A program made the translations under genes and the position numbers. This document shows positions 54,581-64,000 of a stretch of DNA of 64,000 bases, one piece after another. Source of the stretch: Lutraria lutraria (taxonomy: Eukaryota > Mollusca > Bivalvia > Venerida > Mactridae); NCBI GenBank assembly GCA_964023205.1, contig OZ026840.1, forward strand, positions 8,987,603 through 9,051,602. Reading direction: 5' to 3'. Each line of letters begins with the position of its first letter. The stretch's first letter is position 1. The notes under the pieces were generated by a model. The model had not been told where the DNA came from. It saw only the letters and a list, made by a program, of their open reading frames with translations, and did no database searches.

Positions 54581-56163
54581 AGCTTACATGAGCACTTTGT
54601 GCTCAGGGTGAGCTTTTATGACCATGAGGTTTTGTCCAGCGTCATGGTCGTGCGGAATCAACTTTTACCTTTTTAACTTTTACAATAGGGGCCACATTTT
54701 TAGCTCACCAGAGCACACAGTGCTTATGCTGAGCTATTGTGATCGCTAGTTGTCCGTTGACAGTATGTGCCTCCGTACATACCAGAGGTAGGTTGTGGGG
54801 TTAGGGTTAGTACAAATCGACATTATGGGGTTACAGTACATACAAACCACCTTTGTGGGGTTAAATTTTCTCTTGTGGGGTTAATAAAATACTCTTGTGG
54901 GGTTGAAAATAGTATAGAAGAAAAAAAACCAATGATGTTGCTCTAGAGCTTAGATATTTGGTTTGTAGCATTGTTTGTTCAAATTATGGCCCTGGGGTCA
55001 AAATTGGCTCAGCCCCGGGGGTAACTTGATTTACTTAGACTTACTTAGGGAAATTTTTAAAATCTCGATGGAGTAAGCAAAAACCGACACTTTTATGCAG
55101 CATTTTGAATATTTTCATGATTTGCTGTTTGAATATGTGATTGAGATTGATTGTTATTGTTAGTTGGATGTCTTAGGTATGCAACGCTGTTGGGCCTTAG
55201 AGATTCAATGGAAATAAGAAAAAATACGAGCCGTTTGTTAAGTGATAGTGAAAACGTCATTTGACAAGTTCCATCCCTTGTCTATATATAAGATACATTA
55301 TATAGTGATTTTGGTTTTAGGTCATTTTTGGTCAAAAACTGCCCAGTATACTATCCAAACAGCGTTCTGGCCCCCTGTGGGCTTATATAGGAACATTTTT
55401 AAAATCTTCTTGTCCAAAACTGCATGGCCTAGAGCTCAGATATTTGGTATGTAGCATTGTCTAGTGGACCTTTAATGAGTTTGTTGAAATTATGGCCCTG
55501 GGGTCAAAATTGGCCCCAGCCAGGGGTTTGCTCTATTTATATATCTTTTTTCTGGTGAGCGATATAGGCCCTCTTGTTAGTTCAATTTTCACAAAATCTT
55601 ATGAAAAACCATGTTAACACTAGATTTTACAGTTATAATTGGATCTTCACCAAACATTGTCAAAATGTTTGTTTTGATGATAGGTAGGTCAAGTACAAAT
55701 ATGGGTCATCTGGGGTCAATAACTAGGTCACCAGTAACAATCTTAGGAAAACCTTGTTTACACTGTAGATGTCACAGTTTTGATTGGATCTTCACCAAAC
55801 CTTGTCAGAATGTTTTTCTTATTAATATGTAGGACAAGATCAAACATGGGTCATCTGAGGTAAAAATCTAGGTCACTAGGTCAAATCTTAGGAAAACTTT
55901 GTTAACATTGTAGATGTCACAGTTCTGATTGGATCTTCACCAAACCTTGTTAGAATGTTTGTTTTAATGATATGACATAATAATATATAATGTAGGTCAA
56001 GTTCAAACATGGATTATCTGGGGTCAGACACTAGGTCACCAGGTCAAATCACAGGAAAACCTTGATATCAGCAGACCTCATGACACAGGTTCAAAACAAT
56101 GTTTTAATGAGTAAACAATGACTGTCATGTGAGCGATATAGGGCCAACTTGGCCCTCTTGTTT
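54581..56163 (+). mobile_element. Tandem-core element (40859 family) carrying a nested insert
   Basis: It starts AGCTTACATGAGCACTTTGT. It is interrupted at GGGGCCACATTT and resumes at 55580 with TTCAATTTTCACAAAATCTT. It ends CATGTGAGCGATATAGGGCC with the CTTGGCCCTCTTGTTT block. Confidence 0.75.
54702..55579 (+). mobile_element. Nested element with AGCTCACCAGAGC ends
   Basis: The left end AGCTCACCAGAGCACACAGT pairs loosely with TTTCTGGTGAGCGATATAGG at the right, then CCCTCTTGTT. The interior has GGTTGTGGGGTTAGGGTTAG and two TTATGGCCCTGGGGTCAAAA copies. Confidence 0.7.
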
Positions 56164-57339
56164 GTATAAAACATTATTTCTGTAAAGTATTCTGATAAGG
56201 GCGTTGTCACATAATTTAAATATACAATTTTATTATCAGTGTCAAGATTTTTTCACCAAAAATAACTCGTTGAATTAATACATGTATGATAACTATGTAC
56301 AATGTATATACAGTTAGTTATTTGTTTAAATTACATGACGAACCCCATTAGTTAGATGTTAGATGTTAGATGTTGACAACAAAAATGTATACACTGAAAG
56401 AGATAAAGAAAGCGGGTCTGCTTCTCATTTAGGAAGTTTATTGTCTTTCTATGTCTGTAGTGAATGAGATAACTTAATACCATAAGATACATCAAGGCTG
56501 TTTTGTTATTGATTCAATTTGTGCTTTCTCCATAAATAGACACTATTTTATATGCTGTATGATTGCGATGGTGTATATCTAAATTGTAAGTTTAAGGCCT
56601 GAAAAATTATTTACAGTTGTTTTCACATTAGTTCTTTGACATTTGTAAGTTGTTAGCATAAATCTGAAGACTGTTGATATTATTCCAACTTACTAATTGG
56701 TAATTTGGCCTTGAATGGGCTATATATTGTAACAAGTAGCTTGGGCTATCAAAATTTTCGTTGATCATAGCCCTGTTGGCTATCATGTTAAAAAATTTAA
56801 TGTCATACACTGATCGCAGCCGTCTTCAAAAAAATGTTGGTTAATTGCAGTTATTTTGCTAACTTTAAACAATCTTTTAAATATGGTCCTAAGCTATAAA
56901 AGTTCCAGGATTGCTGATTAATACTTTATAGGTGAAATAGTTCAAAACCCTGGCACAGAACTGATCTGACGATATTTAATCACTTTAGCTTATTCCATAA
57001 AGCACATAATGACTTGAGTGGTGGAATGTCCCCCAACCCAAAATCCACCCAACACTCTGAACCATACAAAAATGTAGGACATTTTTTTTAAAGCACTATC
57101 TCAAATCAAGATCAATTTTGTTCCTATATTAGCTGAACGTATGTACATGTATAATAATGACATTTATATTACTGGTATACTTGATTTGTCCTAAATGACA
57201 TTACAAAATGAGAAAATTTAATACAATACATCGAGGGTTAAACGCAACAGTGTAGTAACTCATATTGAAATAAGACCAAGTTACGACAGTGTTGTGCTAA
57301 GCCATCAAAGTCATGTGAAAAGAAAATTGTATTTTAGGC

Positions 57340-57545
57340 CATTCTTAAAAAATGTTTGTTTGGGGTAACCCTACCCTTAGAATTTTCAGTGGGTAGGTAG
57401 GTAGGAAATTTTTCTTTTACAATATATTTTTTACATTGAATGCAAAATATCTGTCAAAATGCTATCTATATTATATTAAAAAAATTACGGTACCCAAGAC
57501 TGCCCCCCCCCAAAAGTTTAACAAAATATTTTTTAAGGATGGCCT
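57340..57545. mobile_element. MITE relative of 28722
   Basis: AGGCCATTCTTAAAAAATGT and GGGGTAACCCTACCC at one end, TTTTTTAAGGATGGCCT at the other, with GTGGGTAGGTAGGTAGG inside. Confidence 0.55.
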
Positions 57546-57675
57546 AAATCTGTGTCACTCAATTTATAAGTGCTCTTTATAAAAAAGTGCAATTTCAACA
57601 TTTGGTTTTAATATTTGTATACATGTACTTCAATTGATACAATTTTAAAGTTTTACGTACATGACTAAATATATA

Positions 57676-57845
57676 TAGTCAAACCTGTGTTAGCGGCCAC
57701 CTCTGAATAATGGCCATCATGTGAATTAGTAAATGCCATTATTTACAAAACTGTCATTGATTATTTGGAACAAAATGATCCCCAAATAAAGGCCACATTT
57801 TGTTCTTCCTGACGGTGGCCTTTGTTCACAGGTTTGAGTGTATAT
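57676..57845. mobile_element. MITE, best-preserved ACAGTCAAACCTGTG family copy
   Basis: The left end ATAGTCAAACCTGTG pairs with the right end CACAGGTTTGAGTGTAT. GCGGCCACCTCTGAATAATG and TGACGGTGGCCTTTGTTCAC show that the arms stay related further inward. Confidence 0.75.
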
Positions 57846-58522
57846 TCATGGTTCATTGGTATTATTAATCCATTCCATTCACAAAGCATAGTAATAGTTA
57901 AATTAGCATGTTTGTCTTAAACGTGACTTTCCTCATTTTGATTGGTTGATATGTAGTCAGTATATGTCAAATACAAGGAAGAGTTACCAGGTTACTAATG
58001 AAGTGATCAAATATTCAATACATACAACCTGTAGTATTCTGATTGACTTCCTTATGTTGTTTATAACATATCAACATGATCACCTTATGTTTATACATTG
58101 TAATGTCTGAATTAATTGAGGGTTGATATTTTAACTTGTATTATGTTAATTTTTCTATCTTGTTAAAAGCTGTCACTGATGTTAAAATTTTAAAGTGTTC
58201 TACATGCGATTAAGTGCTTAAAACTTGTCTGTGTGTCTTAATTATATTGTTATGGAATACTTGTTTAAATCTTGAGTATTTATGGTAATAAAATGACTTT
58301 ATATTTCTGCCATTTGTTGGTCTGTAACAATATTCTAGTGTTATAGAAATGATAACAGACTAAAATGGATACAAACAAACGTATGGGACATATTTTATCT
58401 ATGTGAAATTTTACTTGTGTGTGTCATTTTTCAGTGTTTTACATCATAGTTCTATGTATATTAAAGGTGTTTAAACTTCTTAATATGTGAACATTTTGTT
58501 TAAAGGCTTGTCTATTGTGGTA

Positions 58523-58822
58523 TTTAAAAGTGAATAGTGCTGAGTTTGGCATAATGGTTTAAAAGTGAATAGTGCTGAGTTTGGCATAATGGTTTAAAAG
58601 TGAATAGTGCTGAGTTTGGCATAATGGTTTAAAAGTGAATAGTGCTGAGTTTGGCATAATGGTTTAAAAGTGAATAGTGCTGAGTTTGGCATAATGGTTT
58701 AAAAGTGAATTGTGCTGAGTTTGGCATAATGGTTTAAAAGTGAATAGTGCTGAGTTTGGCATAATGGTTTAAAAATTTATAGTGCTGAGTTTGGCATAAT
58801 GGTTTAAAAGTTTATAGTGCAT
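58523..58822 (+). repeat. 35-bp tandem array, 8 copies plus a partial
   Basis: Unit TTTAAAAGTGAATAGTGC then TGAGTTTGGCATAATGG. Copies begin every 35 bp from 58523, and the last two diverge (TTTATAGTGC). Confidence 0.95.
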
Positions 58823-59469
58823 TTCATTGCTCTTTATGTATTATAAGATTATTAGAAATTTTGTGCATTTGCTTCAATCATGAGTCTGTTTTATGTAGGA
58901 ATGAATGTGCGCTAGAAGGATTTATTGAGATGTTATTGGTTTTTTTTTAAGTATTGTGTTATGGGAACGTTCTATTATTGGGTTGTATGGCAGAATTCAC
59001 TTGTATGATGGATATATTTAGATTAGGAACAAAGTTGTTACTGATAGTGTTACCATATATAGCTGTCAAATATCTATTTCATAGGGATGGTGTTATGTAA
59101 ATGTATGAGTATTGTTTATGATTTGGCTTCAACTGTTGCCTTACAGCTGTGTGGTGAGGAATATGAATCATAAGATTTTCAGTGTTGTTTTTGTTAAGTC
59201 TGGTATGATTATTTTGTAATTAGCATTTTGATGTTATATTTACTAATTGGCTCCTCTTCTTCACTGTTTCCTGTTCTTTAAATTATGCATTTCATGCATA
59301 TTGAGTTAATCAGTACTATCTTCTTGTTGAATTGAAGACATGTCTGTTGTATGTTGCAGGCCCATAAAGTAATTTTAGATGGGTGGGGCCAATTTTAGAT
59401 TTTGTCTGACAATGGGGAGGATTAGTAAAAGCCCTTTTAATAAAAGGAGGGAGGGGCTAAGCCCTATAC

Positions 59470-59640
59470 CCCCTGATTCCTACAGCCCTTTGTTGTAGTG
59501 TATATACAGTTAAATCAGAATTTACAACCATTTATTCATGTGATGAACTGACCTTCCTTGGAGGTCAAAGCTGGAAATGTTGTCAAAAGACACTGGCTGC
59601 TGGCGTGACTTTCAAGCCCCGTGAATATAAAAAAGTGCTT
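59470..59640 (+). repeat. SINE tail fragment
   Basis: GAGGTCAAAGCTGGAAATGT and CTGGCTGCTGGCGTGACTTT match the SINE tail family. Confidence 0.4.
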
Positions 59641-60689
59641 TGTATGTACCAATCAATATTTAGATGCCTGTTATTGACATAGAACTTAGTTTTCTATTGA
59701 TGACCTTTGAGGAAAGATTTCCCTTTCGAAAAGGATTCATGAAAACATGAATTTTTCATGAACTAACCTTGCTTGCTTTATGAACAGTTCATGGAGTATG
59801 AATAACAATTCTGAAGCTTTGTGTTTAATAATTAGTGACCGCTTACAATTATACTTCAAAATGGTTAAAATATCATTCTACATTAGTGTAGAATGATAGG
59901 CCAATAAAATGGTCATGATTCAAGTTACCCAACTGACACTATTTTGTGGCATGGACCCTGAAGTTTCTAATGGCAAAATACAAAATAATTTTGGGATGAA
60001 GTGTACTTAATGTTCTTCATAAAATGCTGCTTAAAATATGGAAACATTTTTTATTTTCTATCGCTACAATAACATTATTTTTTGGGCAAGAAATCATAAA
60101 ATTTAACTGTTCTCCTTATGCCTAGTATTTAATGATTTATGGGATATATTAAATTAAATGTTGTTATCATTGTTCATTGTTTATTATATGTTCCATGGCT
60201 CTTTTTCTTTAGTATATTCTAATTTATGTTGATGATGCAATTTATACGTGGCAAGTTGTTGCCATGTTGTTGATTCTATAATTAATGGTACATGACATTG
60301 TGTTATTTTATGAGATAATTTATCTGTTGTTTAACAGCCTATTTGACAGCTATGGTAATTTCAGAGTGGTCCCAGATACAGAGGGGAGATAATTCTGGTC
60401 TTTATTCACAGGGGCTGCTTACTCAGGTTTGACTACCGGTATGTACTGTAGTTAACTCAGAGTCTTTGTTAGAAGTTGAATTTATGAAATAATTCAGTCA
60501 TACTATAACCATAATGTACTCAATGAATTTCAACATTTACCTATTGCATTGCTCTCTTAGGTGGGAAATCGGACTACCTTTGATTTTTAAATGCTCTTTA
60601 ATTAGCATGTAGGAAGTGTGTGGGAATTCAGCTCATGCTTGATTGGAAACCAGACATTGTTTATATTACCAGAATATTATGAATAATGG

Positions 60690-60850
60690 TCTTGGGAGGA
60701 ACCAGTACTAGACTCCCATCCTCCCTATTAAAGCAACTGCCTACTTTCTCACATAAAGACACACATACAATCACGATCCTCTATCTGAAGTGAGAGGTTA
60801 TAGTGATTTGAAGCCAGCGACCTTGCCCTCTCGACCATGGGGGCGTTGAA
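60690..60850 (-). repeat. tRNA-derived SINE, - strand
   Basis: On the - strand: CCATGGTCGAGAGGGCAAGG head, GTGATTGTATGTGTGTC, then GCAGTTGCTTTAATAGGGAG and GATGGGAGTCTAGTACTGG. It is the inverted relative of 34868-35105. Confidence 0.55.
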
Positions 60851-61869
60851 AGACTCAAAAAAGAACCTTTGAATTAAAACAAAACCTATTGTGCTGAATT
60901 ATTCTTGAACTATTCATGAACAGTTCAAGAAAAATTCATGTTTTCATGAACTCCATTCAAAGGGGTTGTTCAAAGGTTTGACTGTTTTGGGTTGACTGTA
61001 GTGTTGGCAATGTTGTATGGATAATTTTCATATGTGATCCTGGGGATGTATTATTACTCATTAATTCAAAATAACAGTTACATTTCTTCTATGATTCTTC
61101 TAGATTTTTTTGGCTTCATTAAATTGGCATTGTTTGCTGTGTATGATTATAGTAAATATTTAGATAAGAAAAAAGGATGTTGATGTGTTCATTATCTGGA
61201 GAAAAGATTAGTGAGTTATTTGTACTTCCTCCATTCCTCTGATAATATAAGACTGTACTTATGTCAGGCATTTGGTTATTCTTCTCCACAAACAAATACA
61301 TTCATATGTTTTTCTCTAGTGATTTCTCATTTCTTTTATATGGTCAAACCTGTGAAAAAAGACCTTATCTGCAAGCGGTTGTAAAATTTAAAATTCAGAG
61401 TTTACATTATTATGTAAAATTGAAGTAATGTGGTTGTAGTATACTGTCATGATTTGATGGTATGATAAATGCATTACATGCTTGTTTCATCAAATTTGAA
61501 TTCATGACAAGTTGTCAGTGACTTGGTAAAGAACTACTGAGTGAATTGTTTCATGTTTCGGTGGGAAAGTTGCTGTCTAGGGAAGTTCTGTAATAGATAA
61601 TGGCTTTGGCATTATGACTGTAGTTAGAATGAAAACCTGGTGTTCTTAATCATAGATAACAAACTATTATTGAAAGTTGATGAAAAGTCTATTAGTGAAA
61701 TGACTTTGGTGCTTGGATGTTTTTAGTTATGATCTGTTGTTGTTATTCTTTGTTGCCTTTTTGCAAGTGTCGCATAAAGGGAAAATAATTGTTGACTATT
61801 CGGATGAATTTTACTCTTGTTGATTAACTTTAGTTTAACTGTATAAGGAATTGATTTGGTGTAGAAAAA

Positions 61870-62090
61870 AATGGCATGTTTTTGGTTACATGGCTGCTCA
61901 ATTAAAATACTGGTAGGTAGGTCGCGTCGAGCCTTTTTTGTCTCTAAAAAGCATATGGAAAAATAAAAAAGTGGATGTATGGTTCCTTAGGCCTAATAAA
62001 AAGTCTAGGGTCACACTGGGAAAAATAAGGGTAGGCAGGGTACCAGACACAAACATTTTTATGCCTTACTTACAAAATTTTATATTAAAA
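61870..62090. mobile_element. MITE relative of 28722
   Basis: TGTTTTTGGTTACATG left, TACCAGACACAAACATTTTT right, with CTGGTAGGTAGGTCG and TAATAAAAAGTCTAGGGTCA inside. Confidence 0.6.
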
Positions 62091-62169
62091 GCGCTAAGTG
62101 CAGGAAAACTTTCAGTTTCTTGTGTAATTTATATGTATTTCATGGATTTTAATTTGTAGGGCAAATTTT

Positions 62170-62570
62170 AGTGTGTGCTGATAGTTGACAAATTAAATGT
62201 GTTAAGGATTGAACTCTATCTTGGTTCTTCCAGTAAAGAACTGATATAAATAAGTTGGAAAATAACAATAAAAGCAGTGTAAAGTAAGATTTGTGACACG
62301 CTAATTATTGACAAAATAGCTGTGATAAGGATTAAAGTAGATATCTCGCAGTAACTGACCTGTCGTATTGTCTATGAAATAAATGTTTTGATTGGAAAAA
62401 CAACAGCAATAAAGCAGTGTTTAGTTTAAGATTTGTGGTGTTCAAATTGTTGACAAACTATCTGCTATCTTAGTTCTTCACAGTAAGGGGTCTTATTGCT
62501 GTCCATGATATATATGTGTTGATTGGAGAATAACAATAAAGTAGTGTTTAGTTAGATTGGTGGTGCACTA
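62170..62570 (+). repeat. ~130-bp imperfect tandem repeat before an alternative first exon
   Basis: Three copies, each with TTGACAAA(T/C)TA or a close variant, an AAGGATT-like word, a CAGTAA word and GGA(A/G)AATAACAATAAA-type sequence followed by AGCAGTGT or AGTAGTGT (near 62268, 62408, 62535). The last copy runs into the leader of the exon at 62587. Confidence 0.6.
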
Positions 62571-62586
62571 ATTGGATATTGAAGCT

Positions 62587-62777
62587 ATGTTACGAGCATG
62601 GTTTGACACATTTCGTGAGGATGTAATGTCTGATATTGAAGTTGTTGTTGACACTGATGATGAAGATGAGGATGATAGTGATGTTAGCGATGAAGTATTT
62701 GAAAATAAATCTGATAATAAAAATGCTAGTCCCGAAATGAAATATTTACTAAAGAAAAAGAAGCTAGCTGTCAATAG
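62587..62777 (+). CDS. Candidate alternative first coding exon (acidic)
   Basis: ATG at 62587 lies after an in-frame TAA at 62569 with no acceptor giving an earlier in-frame start, so I read it as a first exon. It encodes MLRAWFDTFREDVMSDIEVV, a strongly acidic run (DTDDEDEDDSDVSDEVFE), then SPEMKYLLKKKKLAVNR. It leaves inside an Arg codon, AG|GTAAGA, phase 2, exactly as the exons at 45933 and 48229 do. It therefore probably provides an alternative N-terminus to the same downstream exons beyond the window. Family not recognised. Confidence 0.6.
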
Positions 62778-63310
62778 GTAAGACTTATATATGTGTCCTT
62801 CCTGGTACCTGGTTTAGTGTTCTTTACTTGTTTTGAAGCTGTAAATTGTTAAGACTTATATCCTTCCTAGTGCTACAAAGATATTGGTGAAATCCAGTGG
62901 TAATGATAATAATGAAGTACCAAAACATTTACAGCTACTTAAATAAGAATTTTGACAACAAATCAATATTTAAAGCAATCTAGTTCCTTGGGGGATATTG
63001 AAATTGTCATATGAAATATAAAATCTTGCAGTTGCTGAATATTGACATTTAAATGAAGAGTTAAGCCTCTATTTTGGCTTTTAGTGTAATGTTGAAATGT
63101 ATTCTTGTGTGAATTTGCATTTTAAGACCCACTTTCTTGTTTATGCCCATATACATATATGTAATGCATATTCAAATCTTACTTCAAATTTTATGTTGTA
63201 TGTTAAATTTATGTATACTACCTTTGGGAACAGGCAATCCTGAATAAATTATTGATTGGAAAAATGGGGGGCCAAAGACAATGTTGTAGTATTAGATGAT
63301 CATAATTTAT

Positions 63311-63495
63311 ATAGTCAAACCTGTGAATTAACACCATCCTTGGAAATGATAAAATGTGACCTATATTGACAGGTGACCTTTATTTTGAGTTTAGTTTGTT
63401 CTAAATAGTCAATGACGGTTTTTAAAAGAATGGCCTTTACTCACAGGGTGGTCTTTATTTGGAGGTGGTCACTGAAACAGAAGACATGACTGTTT
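63311..63495. mobile_element. MITE of the ACAGTCAAACCTGTG family
   Basis: Left end TATAGTCAAACCTGTGAATT, inner AGTCAATGACGGTTTTTAA, GGTGGTCTTTATTTGGAGG and a degraded right end near GACATGACTGT. Confidence 0.65.
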
Positions 63496-63772
63496 TAAAT
63501 GTATTGTGTAGTATAATTTGTATTGTATCATCATGAGTCATACCTAAATGGGAACTAATGTCACTTTAACACTTAAAGTTACAAAGCTTTTAAAATCATA
63601 TTACATAAAATGTCAATAGATTGTGTTATATAAAATGATATTCCTCTTGTTTTATAATACTTTGAGTGTAGAGTGTTATACCAGAATTCATGTACATTGT
63701 ATTTTTTTAGAATGTTTATTTTGCTGTTTGTCAAATGCACTTATTGTTTAGCCAATTAAAACTTTACCTATC

Positions 63773-63925
63773 CAGTCAAACCTGTGAATATAGGCCATCC
63801 TTGGGAAAGTTGGCTTGTATTAAAGAGTGACCTTTGATCAGAGGTCATTTGGTTTTTAAAAGAATGATCATTATTAAAGGGAGGTCTTAATATTTGGATG
63901 TGGCCACTAAAACAGGTTTGAATTT
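63773..63925. mobile_element. MITE of the ACAGTCAAACCTGTG family
   Basis: Left end CAGTCAAACCTGTGAATATA, right part GTGGCCACTAAAACAGGTTT. A shorter copy than at 63311. Confidence 0.6.
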
Positions 63926-64000
63926 ATGTGTAATTAAAATCTTACTTATTTTTGGCCTTCCTGTCAGCCTTATTTCATATTAAATGAACTAAAAAAGGGC

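Larger units (their letters stand above)
62778..64000. other. Intron start with MITEs
   Basis: Sequence after the alternative first exon. It holds two listed MITEs (63311, 63773) and no coding exon. Confidence 0.5.

Noticed and set aside
62568..62774. - strand Ser/Phe-rich open frame
   Set aside because: Complement of the acidic Asp/Glu run in the + strand exon; low-complexity shadow.

Overview
The window looks like nuclear DNA of a mollusc, most likely a bivalve. It is AT-rich, genes are broken into small exons with long introns, and intergenic and intronic DNA is crowded with short non-autonomous elements. Among them are families that end in a GGGCCATCTTGGCCCTCTTG-type block or carry tandem cores built on an AGGTCAAGGTCACAGT-type phrase. 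The species cannot be named from sequence alone. No ribosomal RNA, complete tRNA gene, CRISPR array or bacterial operon is visible.

Region 1 (about 737-12160, + strand) is the best supported gene: a type I membrane receptor of the immunoglobulin superfamily. I assembled it by hand from splice sites. Nearly every extracellular exon is phase 1-1, and the core model stays open for 725 codons: signal peptide, V-type Ig domain, a two-exon Cys/Trp domain, a C2/I-type Ig domain, an Ig domain lacking its F-strand cysteine, one fibronectin III domain, a transmembrane helix and a tyrosine-rich tail. The tail carries an ITIM-type site (LQYVEV) and an ITSM-type site (TPYAQI). A half Ig domain at about 5030-5178 does not fit simply. 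The tail has a built-in choice between a long form and a short form ending at 9677.

Region 2 (about 12.2-17.6 kb) is mostly non-coding. It holds hairpin elements, a two-copy minisatellite and a small PHD-like zinc finger reading frame on the - strand.

Region 3 (17.4-18.1 kb) holds an inverted repeat whose two arms each carry a YY1/TISU-like start (AAGATGGCNNCC) followed 16 nt after the ATG's A by a splice donor. The right arm joins in frame to an exon at 17931 with TTF-type zinc-finger-like sequence.

Region 4 (18.1-45.6 kb) has no convincing coding exon. It carries three copies of a roughly 0.45-0.55 kb unit with CCAAT boxes and a conserved splice donor, a decayed mariner, several tandem arrays and many small elements.

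Region 5 (45.6-64 kb) contains the 5' part of a second + strand gene. Two exons (45625-45933 and 48146-48229) and a candidate alternative first exon (62587-62777) all leave through an AG|GT inside an Arg codon in phase 2, so they could feed the same downstream exons outside the window. A second mariner remnant, nested elements and 58-bp and 35-bp tandem arrays lie in or before this gene.
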